Part shown: positions 47,830 to 59,973 of the stretch, in pieces | Layout: each line of letters begins with the position of its first letter | Numbering within the stretch: the first letter of the stretch is position 1 | From: Allium sativum | Taxonomy: Eukaryota; Streptophyta; Magnoliopsida; Asparagales; Amaryllidaceae | Reading direction: 5' to 3' | Assembly: GCA_030737875.1 (NCBI GenBank) | Contig: CM060910.1 | Span: 66,720,501-66,784,500, forward strand | DNA length: 64,000 bases | Made by a program: the position numbers and the translations under genes | Notes under the pieces: generated by a model | Databases searched by the model: none | What the model saw: only the letters and a program-made list of their open reading frames with translations | What the model was told of the DNA's origin: nothing

Positions 47830-50574
47830 GTCAGCGATCTTTTGAAGAAGGGATTTATCAGAAGGAGTGTCTCTGAATGGGGAGCACCAGTTGTGTTTGC
47901 TACCAAGGCGGATGGTTCCCTTCGTTTGTGTGTAGACTACCGCGAGTTGAACAAGGTGACGAGGAAGAATAAGTATCCTCTCCCGCGGATAGATGATTTG
48001 TTCGATCAGTTGAGTGGCGCGAGAGTGTTCTCCCAGTTGGATCTCGCGACAGGTTTTCATCAGCTTAGAGTGGAAGCTGAGAGTATAGCTAAAACAGCAT
48101 TTCGAACGCCGTTTGGATTTTATGAATGGTTGGTTATGCCATTTGGGCTGACTAATGCCCCGACATATTTTGTGGATCTTATGAATAGGGTATTCAGAGA
48201 TCAGTTGAATAAGTCTGTTCTTGTGTTCGTGGATGATATTTTGGTTTACTCAAGGAACGAGGAAGAACACAAGGAACATTTGAGGACAGTGATGGAGGTG
48301 TTGAGGAAACACCAATTGAAAGCAAAGTTTTCTAAGTGTCACTTCTGGAGGAAGGAAGTGAGATTCTTAGGCCATGTTGTTTCAGAAAATGGTATCGCCG
48401 TGGATCCTGCTAAGGTGGCTACGGTGCAAGATTGGTCTACGCCCAAGAATGCAACAGACGTAAGAAGTTTCTTGGGATTAGCGGGATATTATCGTAAGTT
48501 TATCCAAGGCTTCTCCAAGATAGCAGCACCGTTGACTCAGTTGACAAAGAAGAATCAAGCTTTTGTTTGGAACGAAAGGTGCGAGGATGCATTCAAGAGT
48601 CTAAAAGAAAAGTTGACAAGTGCACCAGTGTTAGTCATTCCCAAGGGGAGTGAAGAGATGACAGTATATACAGATGCTTGTGGTACCGGACTAGGTGCTG
48701 TGTTGATGCAGGGTGGTAGGGTTGTAGCTTATGCAAGCAGGCAATTGAAACCGCATGAGAAGAGATATCCTATCCATGATTTGGAATTAGCAGCGATCGT
48801 ATTCGCATTGAAGATGTGGAGACATTATCTCTTGGGAGAAAGATTCGAGCTGTTTACTGATCATAAGTCGCTGAAGTATCTTTTCTCTCAAAAGGATTTG
48901 AATCTTCGTCAGCAGAGGTGGTTAGAGTTCTTAGCTTCATATGATTTTGACATCGCATACACACCGGGAAAGGGCAATGCGGTGGCTGATGCATTGAGTA
49001 GAAGACATGCCAGCTTAGGGGCTATGTTCCTTGAATGGAAGCAACTGGAGTTTATCGCGAGGTTTGATTTCAGACCAAAGTGCGAATTGGATCCAGAAAT
49101 GTTAGCAAGTTTGACAATCAGACCCACTTTGATTGAACGGATCGGCTCTAGTCAGAGGGACGATCCTAACCTGTTGGAAATCATCTCCAAGTTAAAGATG
49201 GATATCGATGAGGAGATGAACAAGTATGGGCTTGATCGAGATGGATGGCTTAGAAAGAATGGAAAGCTTGTTGTACCCAATGTCAATGGATTGAGGGATG
49301 AAGTGCTTAGAGAATGTCATCACTCAAAGTTGACTATACACCCCGGTGGTAACAAGATGTATCGAGATATGAAGCAGACTTACTACTGGGAAGGAATGAA
49401 AAGAGACGTTGGGAAGTTTATATCCAAATGCATGAATTGCCAGCTAGTTAAAGCCGAGCAAAAGAAGCCTAGTGGTTTGTTACAGCCCTTAGAAATTCCC
49501 GAATGGAAATGGGAGCAAGTCTCGATGGATTTCATCGATGGTTTACCAAGGACTAGATCAGGATATGATAGCATTTGGGTGATTGTAGACCGATTGACTA
49601 AAAGTGCAAGGTTTATACCAGTCAAATCGACCAGAACGGCAGCTAAGTTAGAAGAATTGTATATGAAGTGGGTAGTGAGATTTCATGGAGTACCTAAAAG
49701 CATTGTGAGTGACCGAGACCCGTTGTTCACTAGTGGGTTTTGGAAGAGCTTACAAGAAGCTCTAGGGTCAGAGTTACATCTCAGTACCGCATATCATCCT
49801 CAGACCGACGGTCAGACGGAGAGGGTGAACCGTATTTTGGAAGATCTCTTGAGAGCTTGTATATTGGATTTTGGTGGATCATGGGATGACCATTTGCATC
49901 TAGTAGAGTTTGCATATAATAATAGCTACCAATCCAGTATCAGTATGGCTCCATATGAAGCTTTGTACGGAAGACCGTGCAACTCACCATCATGTTGGAT
50001 AGAGACTGGCGAGAAGTTTGTGCTTGGACCAGATGTGGTGAGAGAAACGTCGGATAAGATTAAGATCATTCAGCAACGAATGAAAGCTGCTCAAGATAGG
50101 CAGAAGAGCTATGCTGATAAGAGGAGGAGAGACTTGAAATTCTCCGTTGGCGACTTGGTGTTTGTCAAGATTTCTCCGTTGAAGAGCGTAATACGATTTG
50201 GAAGGAGAGGCAAGTTGGCACCAAGATTTGTTGGCCCATTCCCTGTTCTCGAACTAGTCGGGAATTTGGCATACAGAATTGACTTACCGGAGAAGATGGC
50301 GGGAGTTCACAACGTATTTCATGTTTCCCAACTAAGGAAGTTCGTTCACGACTCAAATATGACTATTTCACCTGATCAGTTAAAGGACTTCGAAGTAGAA
50401 CCCGAGGCGGTTGGGAACCGCAAGCCGGCCCGTATTGTCGAACACGACATGAAGCAACTTCGAAGGAAGGCGGTGAAGTTAGTCAAGGTTCAGTGGGGCG
50501 AGGACGAGAATGATTGTACTTGGGAGACAGAGGAGAACATTAGGAAGACACACCCAGAACTCTTTGCCTGGTAA
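47830..50574 (+). CDS. element C pol: RT, RNase H, integrase, chromodomain-like tail
   Basis: It lies in the same frame as gag-protease, directly after the stop, so both were one polyprotein. RT motifs include [12 protein letters not shown] and the catalytic [10 protein letters not shown] (48226 on). RNase H has its first aspartate at 48673 ([13 protein letters not shown]). Integrase has an HHCC finger ([10 protein letters not shown] ... CMNCQ) and catalytic residues D at 49528, D at 49711 and E at 49819. A GPF-type module ([20 protein letters not shown]) follows. The tail (VKLVKVQW ... [17 protein letters not shown]) resembles a chromodomain and would steer insertion to marked chromatin. The first ATG, at 47842, lies inside the RT, so independent expression is doubtful. 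It ends at 50574. Confidence 0.9.
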   Translation, partial: VSDLLKKGFIRRSVSEWGAPVVFATKADGSLRLCVDYRELNKVTRKNKYPLPRIDDLFDQLSGARVFSQLDLATGFHQLRVEAESIAKTAFRTPFGFYEWLVMPFGLTNAPTYFVDLMNRVFRDQLNKSVLVFVDDILVYSRNEEEHKEHLRTVMEVLRKHQLKAKFSKCHFWRKEVRFLGHVVSENGIAVDPAKVATVQDWSTPKNATDVRSFLGLAGYYRKFIQGFSKIAAPLTQLTKKNQAFVWNERCEDAFKSLKEKLTSAPVLVIPKGSEEMTVYTDACGTGLGAVLMQGGRVVAYASRQLKPHEKRYPIHDLELAAIVFALKMWRHYLLGERFELFTDHKSLKYLFSQKDLNLRQQRWLEFLASYDFDIAYTPGKGNAVADALSRRHASLGAMFLEWKQLEFIARFDFRPKCELDPEMLASLTIRPTLIERIGSSQRDDPNLLEIISKLKMDIDEEMNKYGLDRDGWLRKNGKLVVPNVNGLRDEVLRECHHSKLTIHPGGNKMYRDMKQTYYWEGMKRDVGKFISKCMNCQLVKAEQKKPSGLLQPLEIPEWKWEQVSMDFIDGLPRTRSGYDSIWVIVDRLTKSARFIPVKSTRTAAKLEELYMKWVVRFHGVPKSIVSDRDPLFTSGFWKSLQEALGSELHLSTAYHPQTDGQTERVNRILEDLLRACILDFGGSWDDHLHLVEFAYNNSYQSSISMAPYEALYGRPCNSPSCWIETGEKFVLGPDVVRETSDKIKIIQQRMKAAQDRQKSYADKRRRDLKFSVGDLVFVKISPLKSVIRFGRRGKLAPRFVGPFPVLELVGNLAYRIDLPEKMAGVHNVFHVSQLRKFVHDSNMTISPDQLKDFEVEPEAVGNRKPARIVEHDMKQLRRKAVKLVKVQWGEDENDCTWETEENIRKTHPELFAW

Positions 50575-50702
50575 GATTTGATTTTGATTTAGTTTTCCGC
50601 ATGCTAGGATAGGCTTGTTTGCTTGTTTTGCATGTTTGATTGTTGTATGTGGTTGTTAGGCATGCGGGATTCTTTGTATGTTTTGGGTTAAGGAATTTCG
50701 GG

Positions 50703-50728
50703 GGCGAAATTTCTTAAGGGGGGGAGAG
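50703..50728 (+). promoter_or_regulatory. element C polypurine tract
   Basis: aaatttcttaagggggggag lies just before the 3' LTR, the plus-strand primer. It matches the tract of element A read on the minus strand. Confidence 0.8.
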
Positions 50729-53313
50729 TGTAACGACCCGCATTCTACGCACCATAGGATCGTAGGATATTTATTTCTGTCACATACGAAGTCGTATGGT
50801 CATGTAACTTTGGGAGACGACTATTGGGGTCATTTCCCATGTTCATGATTTTTCCCGATTTTTAAATGACCATTTTACCCCTAGTTGGCACTGTTTTGGC
50901 CATAACTTTTGACTGGAAAGGAATTTTGACCTGAAACCACTTCCATTGGCTCCGGATGATGGTTTCTCTTTCCGTAGAGTGGTCACATTAGTCAAACAGA
51001 CTCACTGTTTGGGAGATATGACTGAAACAAGTTTCAGATGGTGAAAAACAGCTTAATTGGGCTTAACCGGGTGATTAGCAGCTAGGCCCAGAGCGGAATT
51101 TCGGGTTTAGAGGTATAGGAGGACTGATTATGGTTACGTTATCACTTTCATTTCAGTTTTGAGCCGCCACAAACCTTCTTGAGACCTTAGTAATGGCTTC
51201 CATCCTCTAAAACCTCTCCAAAACACATTTTTAGTGAAGATTAAGCCTAAACTACATCAAAGCAAGGCCAAATAGCAACAAAGCAAGGTTGGAGCTGCTG
51301 CTATACATAGGAATTCGACCCAAACAGAGAGTATTTCAGATTTGGTGTTTCATTTGTGGCCAAGGTGAGTGATTTGCATAGTTTTTGCACTAATTACGGT
51401 GATTAAGGGTAATTAGTGAAGATTAGCGAATTTATACGTAAATAAATTCTGGAAAAATTCTTAAAATTCTAAAATAATGTTTTAAGGCTCTGTTAGAAAT
51501 TTGGGTTAATTTCGATGTGTTTTGCTAATCGTATGCTTAAACATGATTAAGAGGGATTATAGGAAAATGTGAGGTTTTAGCCACTTTTGATCCATTTTGG
51601 TTCATTTGAATTGTTGTTAGGTGTTTGTGGTTGTTCTTACGTGTTGTTATGACTAATTGACATGAATTGTGATTGATTAGAATAGTTAGATTTGTCAAAA
51701 ACGTCGTCGAACGGCGTAAACATGTTGCTGGAAAAGTCGCAGAAAGTTGTGCAGGGCTTCGGATCGGATCGGATGGGGGGGCTCGGATCGGATATGTGAA
51801 CTGGGCAAGAAACCCGACCCGAACCGGAGTTTGGCACATAGGAGGCTTGGCAAGAAGGAAGGTCGTTTGCTTAGAGTTGGAGTGGATAAGGGGATCGGAT
51901 CGGAAGGATAATTGGAGGCCAGATCGGATCGACTTGGAGACGCAGGGCTCGGATCGGAAGTAAACATTTGGGAGAACTAGCAGAAGGGAAGGCCACGCGG
52001 ATCAGATGGCAAGGAGGGATCAGATCGGAATACGTGAAGAAATAAGGGAGCGGATCGGAGCACTGGAAGGAAGGACACCCGACCCGACCCGGAGGAGGAC
52101 ACCGACCCGACCTGAAGTGGAATACCCGACCCGAACCGAATGGAAAGATGACAAGGAAGGAGGACCAAACCGAACCAACGAGGGTAATGACCACCGAACC
52201 GAACCGTATTCTAGGGCTGCTACTGCACGACAACTCTTTTGAAGACCCACTCCAATTCGATCAAAACCCGAGATGCAAAGGAAGTCCAAATGATGAGCTT
52301 TGACTCAGGATCCAGCTGGGAACCAATGAGTGGGCTTCATGATTGGGCTTTGCTGCGGGACGCGTGCCAAGGAGTTATCGACGTCTATAGCTTTGAACCA
52401 CTATGGTAGGAGGTACGAAGGCGGATTCAGGGCCATTATGGCATCGGTAGAACCAAGGGCTACGACCAATGAAGTGGGTCATTGAAATGTTTGGTCATGA
52501 CTCCAAGTGTTTGGCTTGGTCACAGCAGGGTTTCTACAAGTCGGGATTCGTCGTTACCTCAGTTTGTCTAGTGTTCCAAAGTGGTAGATATCGTACGCTT
52601 TACGCACTGAGTGAGAGATGCGAGGATGGTTGCTATGGATGATTTGTTTGCTATCATTGTGACATGCACACCCCACCCCCGTATTCTTACACTATTTATC
52701 ATGGCACCTTGGAGTATCGTACGGTATGTGGTACTAACTCTTTGGTTGCAGGTCCAGGTTCAGGTATGGTTTAGTATACCTGTTATTACTCTGTTTAGAT
52801 GCTTATCGCTCATACCAGACTTTATGTCTGACCCAGAGTTTTATGTCTCCTCTTATTACTCTGGGTGCTCACACGAGCAGACTAGAGACAGGTTAGCTGG
52901 TGATGCACGGGTAGATGATCCGGAGACGAGCAGGAGGCTTCCACGTAATATATATAGTATTCTCCCTGTGTTGTTGAAGATCACTGCTTGGGCATTGGTG
53001 GTGCATCTTCTACTTTAGTTTTCTTTTGTTAGAGACAGTAAATTTGGAAAGTTGTAATAAGCTGTATTTGGATTTCCGCTGCTCTGATGTTAACATTGAT
53101 TATTAGTTATCAGCTTATGCACTGTCTCGCCTGTTTTATGTCAAGTATGTTATTATTATATTTTATCCCATGCGCTGTGAGACATTCTACAGGTTCCTCG
53201 TTTAGTTCATTCCCTTCTTCCTTTTCCTTCTGACGACCCGTTCCGTGCTAACTGGACATGTGTACAGCGCACTTTTGGAGTAGATGTCGGTTGGTGCGGG
53301 GCGGGCCGTCACA
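50729..53313 (+). repeat. element C 3' LTR
   Basis: 2,585 bp, almost identical to 43416-45999. A single-base length difference lies near 51790 in a ggatcgg-rich stretch. Confidence 0.95.
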
Positions 53314-53318
53314 GGTCT

Positions 53319-53864
53319 TCACGTTGATGATGCTCGAGGGATCCGGGATGATCGAGGAAGGAGCTCATGTCAAGTGTTAGACGGGTGTCGATGTGTATTG
53401 CAAGCACTTTTAGACCGTTGGTTTATGTGTGGTGCAACTCATGGTGGTAGATGCATCTTTTGCAGGCGGTGGGTGAAGCTTGTAATGGTTTTGATTAAGT
53501 AGCGGGAGAGAGATTTTTTGTGAGTACAGAGATTTGTATTTTGGCTCTGTATTTGAATTGGTGATTGAGAGAATTATTTTTGGCCTAATTGGTGGTGTTG
53601 AGATTACTTTGGTTTCTGCCTTCTTTGTTATTTTGGATATTTGCCACATTTTGTTGGCGGGCGGGGACGTAGTCTGAGCTCGTTAACAATTGTGTGATGG
53701 GGGGTGGCTTTGTTGGAACCCATTTGGTAAATATTCATTTTTTTGGTGTATCTCGTTGTGAGATTTTGATTGAAGGTGAAGTTCTGTTGAAGAGTTTTAT
53801 GATGTGAAGAGAATTTGATTGGAGATAGGGTGTTGCAGATATGTGATTATGCATCAAGGTGGAG
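53319..53864 (+). other. element D internal region, right part
   Basis: Non-coding sequence continuing the 105-bp repeat, then a GT-rich stretch. It ends with atcaaggtggag just before the 3' LTR, a tract typical of copia-type elements. Confidence 0.7.
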
Positions 53865-54475
53865 TGTTAAATTTGGTGATACAAAATCATAAATTTATTG
53901 GAACAAATTTACAGAGAATGGAAAGTAAATATTTTTATAATGGGAATGCATTAATTGCATTTGATGAAGTGGTAGAGAAATAAATGAAGGGATTAATTTC
54001 TTCCATCTATGCTAAAGAAACGGATTGATTTACTTCCAATGTTTGCACATTTATTGTTATGGTAATTTGCCTCCATTATATTATTACCATATGTTGGTAA
54101 TTTAATTGATGACTCACATAGATTTGCACTGGCTATATATTGAGGGGTAGACTTTAGTGTAAACCCATCCTGGCATGGAGCCAGTGATCCCCAATGGTGT
54201 CTCTTCTTGTTAAACCTGATTGAGGTTTGGATATGTAAACTCTTATTTTGTAATCTCTTGTAGTTCTCTCATGTGAAATAAAATATCTCTCTGTTGGACT
54301 GGACGTACACTATGATGATAAAGGAACCAATATAAATATTGTGTCTCTTTGTTTCTCTGCTATAGTTGTTTACTATTTTGTTGATGTTAATTGCTATCAG
54401 ATTAGATTGGTGTTCAATTGGAAAATCTAGATATTATTTATTGTGCTTCTGCATATGCGCACAAAAATCATAACA
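53865..54475 (+). repeat. element D 3' LTR
   Basis: It matches 42454-43071 with about 19 substitutions by eye, and is followed by the cttct duplication. Confidence 0.9.
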
Positions 54476-54570
54476 CTTCTTTCAAAGATGGAAAAATTCA
54501 AGTTCTATGTTTTAAAGGAATACTCCAGTGGCAATCGACTATATTTTAGGCTATAGTCAAAATTCACGAG
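54476..54570 (+). other. exon-like segment, copy 2 (right part)
   Basis: It continues 42401-42453, from which it was separated by element D. It contains gatggaaaaattcaag, gtggcaatcgact and ttaggctatagtcaa, and ends at gag|gtatgaa. It is the second copy of 42179-42337. Confidence 0.35.
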
Positions 54571-54931
54571 GTATGAACCATTTTCTTTCTCCGCCAATCA
54601 TGATCGCTGTATAATTTTTTTTTTTTTTTGGAATATAAAACCTATAATCATAGAGGAAACATACTCATTTAAATAAAGCAAACCCATCAATTCATAATGC
54701 TGTAGCTCCAAACTATGTATATGCTACAATAAATTTCAACCAGTAAAAGAAATAAGCCAAAAAAGACATGCCAACCTGGCACTTGTGGCATATAAAATAA
54801 AAGCACAGTACGGTTGTAATAATTTTATTAACATTGGACAATGTTATTCTTTACTTGAACAATATAATTACTTTATTTGTTCAATATTCTTTTCTTTGGA
54901 TGTTTTTTTTAACGACTGTTATGTTGTACAG

Positions 54932-55072
54932 GGATGAGGAAGACTGAATGATCAGACTATATACTATACCAAAAGTTGAAATAATGCTGGCTTACTTTTG
55001 GAGACCATTTGGGATTCCTATATCTGAAGGATAAATATTGAAGTTGGATTCATTAAAAGCAAATCATTGTCG
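54932..55072 (+). other. exon-like segment, 141 nt
   Basis: Bounded by acceptor ttgtacag and donor cg|gtaaat. No coding frame is evident. It is placed with 38830-39071 and 42179-42337 as a possible spliced, perhaps non-coding, unit on the + strand. Confidence 0.25.
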
Positions 55073-57563
55073 GTAAATATCATATTTTCTTCTTCCATAT
55101 TAACTTAGAATGTTGCCTAGCTCTCAAACATAACTTAAGCATTTTTTTTTCCAACTGCAGCACTTAGCCGTAGTTACATTTTTGCATTTTAAAAAGTAAA
55201 TTCATAGAGATTTTAGTTTAAAGTGAGGTTCTTTTTAATTCTATAACACACTAGGTTTTTTCTAATTGTCCATGGTAGTTATTATAAATGTAAAAAACTT
55301 AACATTGGATATGAAAATTCTAAATTGGTATACATGTTTCTTCGACAAACTTTCACTGCTTCTATGATTAATTTGAATGTACTGAGATCCTATAATAATC
55401 ACATTCGGTGTTACTTATTTTTTTCACGTCAATGTACCACAATGTAAATATTCATGTTCTTTTTGCTTCAAATAGTGAACCTGGCACTTAAAGAATGAAT
55501 TTTACTTTTCTCCCCTGTAATATTTAAAATTATAGCATAATTTATATGTGACTATTTATGCCATGTTAAATTGGTTTAGTTAAATAATATACATAGAAGT
55601 GAGAGACCCACTTCATTTTTTCCATATGTAGTTAAGGAGATTAAACAAATTGGACTTATTTGCCTAGGATTAAATGTGAAAATTATCTCACATTTGATAT
55701 AAGTTTCTTAATTATTTAGTCTAATAATATAATTTTGAAATGTTTATTCAGAGAATAACAGTTGTTCATTTTTAAAGGTGTTCCATTGTTTTAAATTTAT
55801 TTTTGACTCATTTATCTAATAATTTTGATTTAAGATTTCAAAGTAGAAACATTATCCTATTTTTTGTTTGCAAAACTGTTTCATTTCATGTATATCAAAC
55901 CATAACATTTATTGTAAGAAAATGACAATAATTTTAAAAAATCCTTTAAAGAGTTTGGAAAATAAAAATAAGATATTTAAGATAAATAAACGATAGCATA
56001 AAGATGTTCTTCATTATCAAAGAATAAATTACAGTTTAAGCAGTCTTGCTTGAATAGAATTCAGCACTTTATAAAGATATAAGTTAGAATTCCAACCAAT
56101 CATGTGCTTCAACAATGATGACAAATTTAGTAGTATGAGCATGAGGGAAAATGAGAGGTAGTTTGAAACCTCACAAAATCGTTTACCGCTGGAGTAAAAT
56201 AACAAGCTAACGATCTGAATAATGCAAACGTTGTATCTTCAGTATGTGATATAATAGATATAATAACTTATTTAAACCAGGTCTTTGATTGAACTACCTG
56301 TGTATCTTCACTACACCTTCAGTGGAAAAGTGCTACGTCAAGTTGAGTCTTAACCCCATTATCACATAGTGACCATCTGCTATTATGCTAGCAATTGCTT
56401 CCAACAAAGATTGTTTTAAAAAAAAATAAGAATATTCATGCCAATATTAAAAAAAATGGTTGGTTTTCTAAATACTAATATGGCCATAGATATATCATAG
56501 CCTCACATCAAAACTTAGTCATATTTGATAGAAAATAGTGTTTTCTATTAGGTGGCGGTTGCTATGAAATATGCATGTCACTTCAACATTGCACAATAAT
56601 GAACTTTAATACGGTGGATTAATAACAAAACAATATTACGACATTCATGCATTTTAAAATGTTTACGTAAACCAATCATCAAACCATTATTTTTTGAGAT
56701 AACGTAGGCGATTTGGCATTAGATTCGGCTTTTGGTGGGTTCACTCATGTTCAAAATGATAAGCTAGACCAACAGGAGTTATATATAAAAACGAAATGCT
56801 ATGGAGTTTTGATGGTGGATGGGAGACAGAAAATGACATTTGATTGGAAGTGGTTATAATATTTAATGTGACTTTTTTTAAATCTTCAGACCGTGCAAGG
56901 ATTTTAATTAGCCTGTAAATTTACAAAAAAAAAAAAAGTAATAGATAATGATGCAATGTACTACGACTTTGTATGGAAAACACACTTTCTGAAATATTGC
57001 TTTATCTTAGTTTTCTTTCAATAAGAATATAATACGTCTTTCAGTAGTTACAAACAATCATTATATTCATTAATGGTTAGTAGTTTGTGAATCAACGCTT
57101 CTTTACCATTGTGACTTCACCTATTTACTTTGATCTAACAAAATTGATGCATTTTGGATTCACGAGGCTTATGTACCATTTTTGGTGATTAAAAAAATAT
57201 ACAAGGGACACATATATAATAGATAAGCTGGTGTATCAATATTCTTATATATCAAAATCTATGCTTCCGGCTCAAAAGCATTCACACGCTGCTCAATTAT
57301 GATTGATTTTTTCATGGTTTGAGTAATTGAAACTGTTGGTCAAAGATTCTGCCGTTTGAGTAATTGAACCGTTGGTCAAAGATTTTACCTAAAAAACTAT
57401 ACGTACAAGTTGTTTACTGAGTACTCATGTTATATGCATTGTCGAGCTTCAAAATATCTTCGTATTTAAAAATGGAACCACTTGACTTCAATAACATATA
57501 TATAACAATATATTTAGCAACTATTTTTTAAAATTGACTTTATTACCTTGTGTCTTTTAGTAA
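55073..57563. other. AT-rich spacer
   Basis: No supported gene, RNA or mobile element was recognised in these 2.5 kb. Poly(A/T) runs are frequent. Confidence 0.4.
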
Positions 57564-58144
57564 GAGTATTGTTAATGTCACTCCAAAAACGGATAAGGGG
57601 CGGCCATATTTTATTTTCACTCCATTAGAAATTAAATTGTTAAGGGGGGCCAAACACAATGAAAATATAAATAAATAATTCCGATTTTACCCTCCATTCA
57701 AATACACAACGCGGTAAAAATAGACAAGGACATACCGAAATTCGGCTCGCTGTCAACGAATATAACGTTTATTGCCGGAAAACGGACCTTCATTTTTTCT
57801 AGTAAATTGTTACATTTTTGGTGATTTCTTCAACAAATTCAACATATTTTTCGGCTTTTTGAATAAAAATCATGTTATTCTTTTTTCAAAGTTAGAAATT
57901 TCATTAGAAATAGGTTCCTCCGCGAAAACAGTGATTAATTGTTTACTTTGAGAAGAAGAAAATGATTAGGGTTTAACAAACAGTAAACTGTAACTAGGGT
58001 AAAATAATAAAAAGGCACTTTTGTCTATATTTTACAAATTGTTAAGAGGAGGCTATGTTAAATAATCCCCACCTTTAGTAAATTTTTAGAAAAACAAAAA
58101 CTGACCTCCCCTTAACTCTTTTTGGCGTGTCATTAACAATACTC
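57564..58144. mobile_element. MITE with about 40-bp TIRs, 581 bp
   Basis: Inverted ends start gagtattgttaatg and continue with a few mismatches through aagggg. The 8-bp duplication tttagtaa (57556-57563 and 58145-58152) is perfect. The 8-bp duplication suggests hAT, but the terminal GAG is unusual for it, so the superfamily is left open. Confidence 0.8.
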
Positions 58145-58343
58145 TTTAGTAATTAAAACTTCTTTACTATCCAAACTGGGATAATGTTTTCTTCTGTAGT
58201 TTCAGGCACTGTGAGGTAGATTAGTTGTCCTTTGGACAAAACATTATAGTATTTGCTGCATAGCAAAATTCCAGTTTCCATAACATGCTTATGTATTTAT
58301 AGAATACATGGATTCTAAACTGATTCTTTTTTCCACCATGCAG

Positions 58344-58590
58344 GTGATGTAACACAGTCAACATAATCAGATGTGAAGATAACCAATCCAATTTAGCAAC
58401 AATGATTATTTGGCCCTGCTCAGACTATGAAGAACAACATACCGCCCATCATTTTTTAGTTGGATTGTTCACATTTTCTTTTTTATTTCAACAATGCATA
58501 CTGTACCCTTTTGTTTTTAAACTTGACGCACCTTGTGTTTTTTGTATAATACACAATTGTACTTTCTTTGTAGGACATAATCCTTAATGC
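58344..58590 (+). other. possible terminal-exon-like segment
   Basis: It follows an acceptor-like accatgcag and runs to an AT-rich end. A 61-codon open frame (58402-58587) shows no domain and may be chance. Confidence 0.15.
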
Positions 58591-59462
58591 AATATAGATT
58601 GTGTGATGACCTCATGTTATTCTATACATGTTATTAGCAAGAAAGTGTGAATTCTTAATTCACTTATGTTTGTTGCATAAAATTTTACTTGAGCATGTTG
58701 GTTTAACAACATATATTCTAAATTAATTTTCTACCGTACGCATGCACAACAAGATGCAAAAAATCAATGTTCTACTGCACATATTCATAAATACAACTCC
58801 AAATTAGAACCCATAAACATAAGAAACACTACAACCCATAAATGCATGTTTATTAAATCAAAAGCATGCATACATCAATACTTTATGAAACACTGCAAAG
58901 ACGTCGTATTGCAACATTTTATCATATTACAACCAAGTTTGGAATTTAAGTCACATGCATGTGAGCTACCAAAATAAAAACATAAACGACCCAGTTTGAT
59001 TTTAAAATATACTCCAGATAATTGGGCATCTCAAAATTCGTAAGGCAACGTAAGATTGATCATGAAGAGTCAATTTTATTTTATGCACGGTATATAATTG
59101 TACAAACTTAGCCCACTCAAAACAGTGTCGCCAAATGGATGGAATATTAAAAAGTACAAATTAAATCAACTAAAACTTATGATTATTATTATTACTTCAT
59201 AAATTAAAATATTATGGTAAATCATTGTAAAATAAATAACCAATACAAATTCAAAACATGTATTGTGATATATTTTTGTAAACACAAAAGATCAACACCA
59301 TTCAAATATATTTTCTTCTGATGGAGAACTACCTCTTCAACCCCACATTTTAATGTAGATCAAGAATGTTTTCCATAACTCACTTTTGAATTTTGACATT
59401 TAGGTAAATATATTTTATTTAACTAAAAACTATAAAACGTTATATACTCAAATTAATTAAGT

Positions 59463-59493
<31 letters not shown>

Positions 59494-59939
59494 TTATTTA
59501 TTTATTTGATAAATTATTTCAAAGATGATAATTTCAATTTGCATGCCACTTTCATATTAACCAAAAAGACAAAATTAATTTTTCAAATATAAAAACTTAT
59601 TAAATACATAAAAAATATTAATGTGAACAATAATATCATGTTATTCAATTTTCTGCTAATCCCTTTTTGTTTTTTCTTAGTATCCGCATTTTAGTCAATT
59701 ACGTAAGCCGATAACACAACCAAAACTTTAACATATTCTGGAAAAACCACTTGATTAAATAAGTAAAAATAACAAATATATTTTCTTTCTTAAGCCCAAT
59801 GTGTAAGATATAAACATAACATTATACATCATAATTTTAAAAAAATTATTCTAAAAATCAATTATTTTACTTAAATCATTGATGATACATAATAATTTTT
59901 ATTTTTTATCACTAATAATGCAAATATTACATTTTAAAA
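58591..59939. other. AT-rich spacer, possibly Helitron body
   Basis: No gene recognised. A (TA)n then (TTTA)n microsatellite lies at about 59463-59510. Part of this stretch may belong to the Helitron that ends at 59973, but the 5' end (TC) was not identified. Confidence 0.35.
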
Positions 59940-59973
59940 ACTAACGTGTGCAACGCACGGGTTACACACTAGT
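59940..59973 (+). mobile_element. Helitron 3' terminus
   Basis: The segment has the stem gtgc-aac-gcac, then ggttacaca, then the terminal ctag followed by T in the host. A hairpin about 10 bases before CTRR, next to a T, is the diagnostic Helitron 3' end. The gtgcaacgcacgggt form is widespread in plants. Confidence 0.65.

Larger units (their letters stand above)
43416..53313 (+). mobile_element. young Ty3/gypsy chromovirus (element C), 9,898 bp
   Basis: Complete structure: 5' LTR, primer site, gag-protease-RT-RNase H-integrase-chromodomain-like tail, polypurine tract, 3' LTR, and a 5-bp duplication ggtct (43411-43415 and 53314-53318). By eye about 26 substitutions and one indel separate the 2.58-kb LTRs, near 1%. 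The domain order and C-terminal tail fit the Tekay/Del type of plant chromoviruses. Element A is an older relative. One stop codon in the polyprotein is the only coding defect seen. Confidence 0.95.
42454..54475 (+). mobile_element. small LTR element D, host of nest 2
   Basis: It has LTRs of 618 bp (42454-43071) and 611 bp (53865-54475), both starting tgttaaattt and ending cataaca. The 5-bp duplication cttct flanks it (42449-42453 and 54476-54480). By eye about 19 substitutions separate the LTRs, near 3%. The internal region is only about 0.9 kb without element C and has no pol, so it is TRIM/LARD-like. A short stretch near 43130-43190 resembles a degraded copia gag start. Confidence 0.9.

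Noticed and set aside
58402..58587. 61-codon frame as a small host protein
   Set aside because: The composition is aromatic and cysteine-rich by chance of AT-rich DNA, with no domain; kept only as part of a weak exon-like segment.
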